Source: Trematomus loennbergii
Taxonomy: Eukaryota > Chordata > Actinopteri > Perciformes > Nototheniidae
Reading direction: 5' to 3'
DNA: 64,000 nt
NCBI GenBank assembly: GCA_012861695.1
Contig: JAAOOA010000152.1
Span: 496,001 to 560,000, forward strand
Positions 49,291-64,000 of the stretch are shown here, one piece after another (the first letter of the stretch is position 1; every line of letters starts with the position of its first letter). The translations under genes and the position numbers were made by a program. Under the pieces are notes generated by a model. The model searched no databases. It was not told the origin of the DNA and saw only the letters and a program-made list of their open reading frames with translations.

Positions 49291-52200
49291 AAGGCAAGAA
49301 AGGCAAGGCAAGGCAAGGCAAGGCAAGTTTATTTATATAGCACCTTTCAACACAAGGTTCAAAGTGCTTTACAAAAATGGAAGACATTTTAAAAATGGCA
49401 TTTAAAATCAGTCATTAAAAAGAAAAGATAATAAAATAAACATTAAAAGAAAAAATACATGGATAAAAGTTAAAAAGTGCAGTTTAAGATGTGAATAGTT
49501 CAATTAAAAGCAGCGGCAAAAAGAAAAGTCTTCAGCCTGGATTTAAAAGTAGTAAGAGTTGCAGCGGACCTGCAGGTTTCTGGGAGTTTGTTCCAGATAT
49601 TTGGAGCATAATAACTGAATGCTGCTTTCCATGTTTAGTTCTGACTCTGGGGACAGAAAGCTGACCAGTCCCTGAAGACCTGAGAGTTCTGGATGGTTCA
49701 TAATTTAGCAGTAGGTCAGACATGTATTTTGGGCCTAAACCATTCAAAGCTTTATAAACCAGCAACAATATTTTGAAATCTATTCTTTGACACACAGGAA
49801 GCCAGTGTAAGGACTTCAGAACAGGAGTGATGTGATCCACTTTCTTAGTGTTAGTGAGGACTCGAGCAGCGGCGTTCTGAATTAGCTGCAGCTTTCTAAT
49901 AGATTTTTTAGTGAGGCCTGTAAAGACACCATTGCAGTAGTCGAGTCTACTGAAGATAAAAGCATGGACAAGTTTTTCCAAATCCTGCTGTGACATTAGT
50001 CCTTTAATCCTAGATATGTTCTTTAGGTGATAGTAGGCTGATTTAGTAACTGTTTTAATGTGACTGTTGAAACTCAGGTCAGAGTCCATGACTACACCTA
50101 GATTTCTGGCTTTATCTGTTGTTTTGAACATTGCAGACTGAAGCTCAGCGCTAACTTTTATACGTTCTGCCTTGGCTCCAAAAACCATTACCTCAGTTTT
50201 ATCTTTGTTTAATTGGAGAAAGTTCTGACACATCCAGTCATTGATTTGTTCAATGCACTTACTCAGTGTTTGAATTGGAGCATAATCTCCTGGTGAAATT
50301 GTTACGTAAATTTGTGTGTCATCCGCATAGCTATGGTAACTTATTTTGTTGTTTTTCATTATCTGAGCCAGTGGTAGCATGTAGATGTTAAAGAGAAGAG
50401 GCCCCAAGATGGAGCCTTGAGGTACCCCACATGTCATATTTGTCAACTCAGATGTGTATTTACCTATAGAAACAAAGTTTTTTCTGTCCTTTAAGTAGGA
50501 CTCAAACCAATTTAGAACTGTTGCCGAAAGTCCCACCCAGTTTTCTAGTCGGTCTAGTAATATGTTGTGGTCAACAGTGTCAAACGCAGCACTGAGATCT
50601 AATAATACTAACACTGAAGTTCTGCCACTGTCTGTGTTTAAGTGGATGTCATTGAAGACCTTTACAAGAGCAGTCTCAGTGCTGTGGTTTGGACGAAATC
50701 CTGACTGGAACACATCCAAACAGTTATTTAAATGCAAGAAGTTACTCAACTGTTGAAATACAACTTTTTCAATGATTTTACCTAGAAATGGCAGGTTTGA
50801 TATTGGCCTGTAATTGTTCATTACTGAGGCATCTAGATTATTCTTTTTTAAGAGCGGTTTAATGACTGCAGTTTTCAGGGCCTCTGGAAAAATACCTGAG
50901 TGAAGAGATGTGTTTACTATATGAAGTAGATCTGAGGCCATGCAAGGAAAAACATCTTTGAAAAATCCTGTTGGAATAATATCAAGGCAGCAGGAGGAGG
51001 ATTTCAGAAGTTGAATAATGTCCTCTAAGTTTTTACCATTAATCTGATGGAATTGTGTCATGGTGTTTGAATTGATATTAGGTGGACATAGGGACAAACA
51101 TTTGCTGTACCTGATGAGGCACTGACTGCTTGTCTAATTTTCTGAATTTTGTCAGTGAAGAAGGAGGCAAAATCATTGCACGCCCTGGTGGATAGAAATT
51201 CAGAGGCTACTGACACTGGGGGGTTAGTTAGTCTGTCGACGGTAGCAAACAAGGCACGTGCGTTGTTTTTGTTTTTGGTAATGATGTCAGAGAAGAAAGA
51301 CTGTCGTGCGTTTTTCAATTCCAAATTATAAAGGCCAAGTCTCTCTTTATAGATTTCAAAGTGAACCTGGAGATTTGTTTTTCGCCACCTACGTTCAGCT
51401 TTTCGACACTCTCTTTTTTCTGTTCTCACGGTCATGGCCTTTCTCCATGGAGATATTTTCTTGCTAATCACTTCCTTTACCTTAGTTGGAGCAATGGTAT
51501 CTATAACATTTTTAATTTTTGAATTAAAATGATCTACTAGCTCATTTACTGAGATGTTAGCAGGGGCAAGTGTGGATGAAAAATTATGAGTAAACATTTC
51601 CCTAGTATTTTCTGTTAAATATCGCTTTGTGGTTACCTCTTTCTGAACATTTTTGTGAACAGAAATAGAGCTCTCAAAGAAAACACAGGAATGATCAGAG
51701 AGTGCAACATCAGTCACCACAACCTTTGAGATATTCAGACCCTTTGAGATAATTAAGTCCAGAGTGTGCCCCTTATTGTGCGTGGGCTCCGCCACATGCT
51801 GAGTCAGTCCATAGTTATCAAGAACACAAAACAGTTCTTTAGCCCCTCTGTCCTGGGGGTTGTCAACATGGATGTTAAAATCACCAACAATGACTAACGG
51901 TCAAAGTCAATACACACTATAGACAGCAGTTCAGTAAAATCATCAAAAAAGCTTGCACAGTATTTGGGTGGTCTATAGATATTTAGGAACAGAGCTCGAG
52001 AGGAGCATTTCAGCTGAAGGGCCACATATTCAAAAGAAGCAAAGTCCCCATAAGATGTCTTCCTGCATTGAATGGAATCATTGAACAAAATAGCAACTCC
52101 ACCCCCTTTCTTATGCATTCTTTCCTGACTCATAAAACTAAAGTTGGGAGGGTTGATTCGATAAGAACAGCTGCACTGTTATTTTGTTCAATCCAAGTTT

Positions 52201-52460
52201 CCGTTAAAAACATAAAATCGAGATTGTGCTCAGTGATAAAATCATTGATTAAAAATGTTTTTCCTGCCAAAGACCTGACATTTAATAAAGCTAGTTTAAG
52301 TTTGTTAAATACACTATCAGTAAAAAATGTTGTGACAAGCTGTGGCTGACATGGAATCACTGCTAAATTTGATAACCTCACACAAACGTTTGAGCACTTC
52401 CTGTTTCTAAGCTGATTTACCGCTCTTAATCTATTACCTATCAACACAGATATCGGCAAA
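49291..52460 (-). mobile_element. Nearly full-length L2-clade LINE with (AAGGC)n tail
   Basis: Non-LTR retrotransposon encoding an AP-type endonuclease followed by reverse transcriptase, in L2/CR1-like order. Endonuclease blocks in order: LLNVRSL and LTETW (52130-52459), GGGVAILF and NIYRPP (51894-52133), GDFNIHVD and LSDHS (51640-51890). Reverse transcriptase marks in 49532-51097: NYRPISNLPF, FQSGFRPNHSTETAL, LDLSAAFDTVDH, GVPQGSILGPLLF, YADDTQI. The 3' end has the common fish L2 tail gaaaggtgctatataaata and a (GCCTT)n run at 49291-49327. Three frame breaks near 52145, 51893 and 51090 split the polyprotein, so this copy as written cannot retrotranspose. Confidence 0.93.
49532..51097 (-). CDS. 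L2 LINE reverse transcriptase segment
   Basis: This frame of about 520 codons is open throughout and contains reverse transcriptase motifs 0 to 7. The catalytic YADD occurs in YHSYADDTQI, and the thumb and C-terminal region includes LGVVMDSDLSF and SRLDYCNGVF. It reverse transcribes LINE RNA at the nicked target. The upstream endonuclease should be fused in frame but is separated by a frame break near 51090. The start at an internal ATG is not biological; the segment belongs to one long ORF. Confidence 0.9.
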   Translation of the reverse strand: MSLCPPNINSNTMTQFHQINGKNLEDIIQLLKSSSCCLDIIPTGFFKDVFPCMASDLLHIVNTSLHSGIFPEALKTAVIKPLLKKNNLDASVMNNYRPISNLPFLGKIIEKVVFQQLSNFLHLNNCLDVFQSGFRPNHSTETALVKVFNDIHLNTDSGRTSVLVLLDLSAAFDTVDHNILLDRLENWVGLSATVLNWFESYLKDRKNFVSIGKYTSELTNMTCGVPQGSILGPLLFNIYMLPLAQIMKNNKISYHSYADDTQIYVTISPGDYAPIQTLSKCIEQINDWMCQNFLQLNKDKTEVMVFGAKAERIKVSAELQSAMFKTTDKARNLGVVMDSDLSFNSHIKTVTKSAYYHLKNISRIKGLMSQQDLEKLVHAFIFSRLDYCNGVFTGLTKKSIRKLQLIQNAAARVLTNTKKVDHITPVLKSLHWLPVCQRIDFKILLLVYKALNGLGPKYMSDLLLNYEPSRTLRSSGTGQLSVPRVRTKHGKQHSVIMLQISGTNSQKPAGPLQLLLLLNPG

Positions 52461-52935
52461 GCTACTGGCAGGCAGGGCCTGCCTGCCTTCTCAGAGGGAA
52501 AAACCTCAAATACTATTTTATAATGATGTTATAAATGGTTTTATTTATGTTTTGGTGACTTGCAGTGGTTAATTTGATGTGAACATTATTAGCTCCTGAA
52601 TTCCCAGAATTCCCCTTGGTACTCTTCAACAGGTGACTTCGTCCTTAAAGCCAGACATGTGTCCATCATCAGAATAAATGGTCCAAATGAAAACAGACAA
52701 GAACGACTGCTACATAATGGAGGGACTGACTTTGAGGAAGAGGTAGCAGTTCATATTAGTTCAAACATGTTGTGGATGGATAATAAGTAATTTGGGACAC
52801 ACACACACACAAACACACACACACATATGCAGACACACACGTACCCACAATAATACAGATTAAAACACAACTGAGCCAGTTAACAATGAGAAAATCTCAT
52901 TTATTGAAGACAAAAATTCAAACAAACTATGAATA
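52461..52935. other. Between L2 and MAPK12, no gene seen
   Basis: No gene was seen. It contains the near-palindrome ggcaggcagggcctgcctgc (about 52469-52489) and a short (AC)n tract at 52799-52830. It probably includes the 3' UTR of the kinase gene. Confidence 0.4.
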
Positions 52936-60033
<7,098 letters not shown>

Positions 60034-60123
60034 ACCGAGTGGAGAGCTGAAGACAGGAGAGAGAGCGCTGCTCGGGGCGAGAGAGCAAACAGGTTTAACT
60101 TCAACACGGAGAGATGCGCCGTC

Positions 60124-60130
60124 CCCCCCC

Positions 60131-60161
<31 letters not shown>

Positions 60162-60189
60162 ACACACACACAACACACACACACACACA

Positions 60190-60282
<93 letters not shown>

Positions 60283-60303
60283 ACACACACACACACAACA
60301 CAC
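60124..60303. repeat. Poly-C plus (CA)n microsatellite upstream of MAPK12
   Basis: About 24 C residues are followed by about 155 bp of CA with a few phase breaks, starting about 90 bp upstream of the MAPK12 start. On the transcribed strand it is (GT)n then poly-G, in the 5' UTR or core promoter. Confidence 0.97.
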
Positions 60304-60529
60304 ATTGTTAGTCATGGCTCCTGGCAGTCTATGGGTGTGTCTACAATGGGGGAATAAGCCAGAAAACATCTAAGGTCACACCGCATAATACTCTGGCAAG
60401 CATGTTTCTGTAATATTTCTGCATAGTACACACACTACCTGTACTTTGATCCTTTACAATTACACATTGTAAAAATACTCTGTTACAAGTAAATTACCTG
60501 CATTCAAAATCGTACCTAAGTCAATCAAT

Positions 60530-60752
60530 CAAAGTTCATTCATATAGCCCAATATCACACATTCTATCCGTTGTCTCAGTGGACTTTATGCTTGTACAGA
60601 ATATGAATACGACACCCTCTCTCCTTGGACCCTCACATCGGACAAGGAAACACCCAAAGAAACCCCGAAGTTAATGGGGAAATGGAGAAACCTCGGGGGT
60701 GCAACAGAGGAGGATCCCTCTCCCAGGACGGACAGACGTGCAATAGATGTCT
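60530..60752. repeat. Dispersed fish retroelement tail
   Basis: Segments tcaatcaatcaaagttcatt, tatagcccaatatcacac, cctctctccttggaccctca, aaacctcggggg and ctctcccaggacggacagac match the layout of a very common teleost LINE/SINE-type 3' region. No coding part is present. Confidence 0.65.
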
Positions 60753-61837
60753 AATTAAAAGTATAAAAGTATCGGCATCAATGTACTTAAAGAACCAAAA
60801 GTGAAACTATTGTTATGCATAATGGCTTATTTCAGAATCATATAATAAATGACTGTATTCTGATTATTGATGCAATAATGTGTTCATCACAGCTGGTAAA
60901 GTTGGAGCTAATGTTAATGACATTATTTACTGCTGGATATATTAACCGCTAATTACTGGTCAATATTATTTAATAGTTGATGTATATTTTGTATTGACTA
61001 TAATAATTTGAAGTTGTAAATCAACTATACCTGTCAGATAAAGGTAGTGGAGGAAAAGTACAATATTGGCTATTATATTTTTTATATTATTTTCCACCTT
61101 CAGTTACTTCTGGCTCTTCTAGTTTTTAAGGTTGAGAGTATTAATGCAACATTTCAGTCAACGAATAAAGTCTTATGAGTTTAATATGGATTAAGCTACC
61201 TGGCAGTAGTCCTTTAGCCCCACCTCTAACAGCTGCAAAATGAGTAATGCATACTTATTAATGCATCAATAATTTAATCCAATATATAATTCTAAAATAG
61301 ACCATTCTGCATATGAGGAAGAATTATACTCTAGTACTTCAACAATATGGCGATGCTAATTATTTTGTGTTTACTCAGTTAAATGTTCAAATGCAGAACA
61401 TTTTATATGTAATATTACTACACCATGTGACTTGTATTCAAGTAAAATATGTTAGTAATTCTTTAACATTTAATTATGGATTATTTAAGGATACAGCTCA
61501 TCCAAACAGTGAACACAATGACTTCAGGAAGTGTGTGTATAACTAGTGAATTTGAACGAATTTCCTGTGAATAGTCTATACATTTTATTGTCGTTTTTAA
61601 GAACTTTTAATACAATTTTCTGAATATATGTTTATTATTTATTTTAATAGGTAATGAATAGGCTTCCCTTTCAATGGATTCAGTGTGGGAAACTCTGCTT
61701 CAGTGTATCATGTTGATGTACATCTCACCCGGAGACCATGTGAAGCAACGTGCTGCTACACAGCCTTCACTTTTCAAGGACGTCTTATACAGGTTTTCGC
61801 TACCTGACTGACCCCTAAGGCATATTACAATGTTTTC
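60753..61837. other. Upstream intergenic, no gene seen
   Basis: AT-rich DNA with fragments of the agtac/acttaag-type repeat (for example near 60780-60870). No exon was recognised. Confidence 0.45.
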
Positions 61838-62000
61838 ATCCCATATAGGTGCTGAGGGATTTAGGTCAAGGCTCTGTGAAGGGCAGTCATGTTCCTCTGA
61901 CCCAGACTGGAATAACTGTCTCTTTACTAAACTTGATTGAGACACAGGAAAGGGCCTTCTCCAAACTGTTGCCAAACAGGTGGAAACTTTATATTCACAC
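61838..62000 (-). mobile_element. Possible Tc1-like transposase relic
   Basis: The text gctgagggatttaggtcaag, tctgtgaagggcagtcatgt and aagggccttctccaaactgt parallels a common fish Tc1-like transposase region. It is heavily degraded with no open frame, and assignment is from memory of the family layout. Confidence 0.4.
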
Positions 62001-64000
62001 AAAAAGACTGAATGTTTCACTAAATAAGACAAGAAACCTAACAGAACTGATGTGTTTATTCGATTGATGCTAACACTTGCCGAGCATAACCCAGCGTAGA
62101 TGATGAATAAGAAAATCATCTGAATCATTTGAAACTGATTGTTGACATTCAGTTCAGTGATTTGAAAGTCATGGCTAATGTTAAATCACATTCCACCATG
62201 TTTTAAAAAACACTTGTAACATACATACAGTATACGTATACATTCAATTTGCAGTTTGCTTTTCAGTTCCACCACAGATACAACATCCACATAAAGCACA
62301 TAACACTTAAACATTCAGAGCTCTGACACGCTTCGACTGACACATACAGTTTAGATTCATTTGGACTGTAAATTCAACATTTCGCCTCCACTGTTAATGG
62401 AAGACCTGCAGAAAAGGCTACATTGGGAGGAGGAGGTTTCCTGTACTGTGTTCTTTAATAATTTTTGATCAATTTATGGTTTAGCTCTGATAATGTTTTT
62501 GAGGCAGAAATGTTCTCATTGGTTGGTGAGACTTGAGTGGGAAAAGCCACAGTACATGAATTTAATTGAATTTAACCTAGCTAGCTAAGATTGATCTCCT
62601 TCTATTGTTCATTTTATATCAGTAGCCAATGAGTTTAGGTGCCAACCATGTGTATACTACATACTTTAGGTATGATAGTATGACAACCTAGCTTATCTTA
62701 CATATAAAAACACATCTGCAGCAGTCAGATATAAACTGGATTTATGTGTATGCTCATTTATTAGCCTTTTATCTCCAGATGGGTCATCTGTCGATAAGCC
62801 CTCCAATTTACTAAAATGGGGCCAAACCACCACATGATGTCTTGTTTATTTCAAATGCATCTTATATGTGATACCACATCTATTAAGGTTGAGGGTTATG
62901 CCATTAAAATGATCAGATATTTGTCCGATGAACCCCAGTTGCATTCAATTCGGCTGGACAACCTGTGGTTTGCTGCCTCTGCACACTGTGGTTTAATACA
63001 AGCAGAATATTACTACCTCAGTAAAAAGTTTGTAGAACTGAAACTCCAGTCTGATGCAAGATGGCTGACCCAATGTCAGTGAGGAAGTCATTTTTTGTAA
63101 TAATCTGTATGTATTGAGTTTATGCTGCTTATATATGTTCCCTGTAACTTTCTTGAACTGCTATTCAAATATCCCAAATCAAAGTGAAGAACATTTCCAG
63201 TGCTTGAATACTGTGAACGCTTATGAATGTGTACACACTGTATTAGTTTCATCATAGCGCCCAATGACATGAAGAAGAACATGAGAAAATATGCCACGAG
63301 CAATCAAACAATTATTTTGATGAAGCTGGGTAACTATTATCCAGCACCAAAGGCCCATAATCTAAACAATTGTAAACAATAACCGGGCTGTAAAACTCAC
63401 TGCAGAGAACCATGGAAACCTGACGGAGCGCTGCCACAGCCAACAGGTGATCAGAAGCCAGACATCAGGGAAAAGTGTATATGTGAAGCGACAGCACAGT
63501 AAACACAGACCTGCAACACAGTCATTCTGCTCCAGTTTTGGCATATATTTATTCCCTTGCTAATTAGTAGCACAGTTGGTGTTTACTACTTTGTAAGCAG
63601 GAGAGGATGACTCTCGTCTGAGGAAGTACAGTATTTCTTGTCTGCTTTTGTGTTATTGTTATAAGTTGGTCACATGTTTTGATAATGCCTCTCTCCGGCC
63701 CTCAGGCTGCATGTGGCAGATGCAATAAGCAGCTTTAATGGTTATACAGTACAATAGCAGTAATATTCTGTAATAATCAAAATGCACAGAAATCATGCAG
63801 TAGTATGCAGGTTAAATGTTAAGTTGCTCTGCGACATGACGTGGCAGTGCTGCAAGCCTTTAAACATGAATTCCATATATGAGAGAACTGACTGCTTATG
63901 ACATTTGTCATGAGGAGGGACCAGACGGCACTATGTAGTTGCTTTGGAAATCCTAGTGTGCGTGTTTTCTTTCCTTCAATACCTTTCTATCAGCCTGTAA
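62001..64000. other. Intergenic, no gene seen
   Basis: No protein-like frame with splice context was found. AT-rich unique sequence; the few open frames of 60-90 codons have no family resemblance. If the usual MAPK11-MAPK12 pairing is kept in this species, the partner lies beyond the window. Confidence 0.4.

Noticed and set aside
60101..60369. Cys-Val-rich N-terminal extension in frame with MAPK12 exon 1
   Set aside because: It is translation of the upstream (GT)n and poly-G tract. The kinase start fits family length at 60033.
62816..63082. 88-codon plus-strand open frame
   Set aside because: No recognisable family, no splice context and AT-rich composition like its surroundings; treated as chance.

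Overview
The window looks like nuclear DNA of a ray-finned (teleost) fish. Genes are split into many short exons with GT-AG introns. Intergenic DNA carries fish-type transposon relics: L2-clade LINEs, hAT elements with 8-bp target duplications, TTAA-flanked MITEs and Tc1-like remnants, plus long (GT)n, (TCTG)n and (CATA)n microsatellites. No prokaryotic features, rRNA, tRNA or CRISPR arrays were seen.

Layout. 1-16.6 kb: no convincing host gene; it holds transposon relics, a 14-bp minisatellite and a few homeodomain-motif-rich stretches that may be conserved non-coding DNA. 16.7-18.3 kb (minus): complete six-exon ATP23, a mitochondrial metalloprotease and ATP synthase assembly factor. 18.8-20.45 kb: a 1.65-kb hAT element with a perfect 8-bp target duplication, lying between ATP23 and the next gene, which is head-to-head with it. 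20.9-27.1 kb (plus): complete 17-exon RPAP3, the TPR co-chaperone of the R2TP complex (667 residues by my exon model). 27.1-30.0 kb: repeats. 30.0-39.2 kb (minus): a CEACAM-like immunoglobulin gene with a signal-peptide exon and ten Ig exons, eight of them forming two tandem copies of a four-domain cassette; four exons carry net one-base losses. 41.2-42.0 kb: a 57-bp minisatellite. 44.9-48.7 kb (minus): a second CEACAM-like gene with signal peptide, acidic linker and three Ig exons. 49.3-52.5 kb (minus): a nearly full-length L2 LINE broken by about three frameshifts. 52.9-60.0 kb (minus): a p38 MAP kinase gene closest to MAPK12 (p38 gamma), with all 12 exons and splice sites visible but three one-base indels in exons 7-9 and a C-terminal frame that runs through a (GT)n microsatellite. 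60.4-64 kb: repeats and no gene recognised.

The genes do not form a pathway. ATP23 and RPAP3 are housekeeping assembly factors arranged divergently. The two Ig genes are tandem members of one family, both apparently encoding secreted or membrane-exported multi-Ig proteins, and no transmembrane or cytoplasmic exon was recognised for either. The most interesting material is the duplicated Ig cassette with its CxxxCxxxC signature, the pattern of single-base lesions in that gene and in the kinase, and several transposon insertions whose history can be read directly from target duplications and a paralogous empty site.
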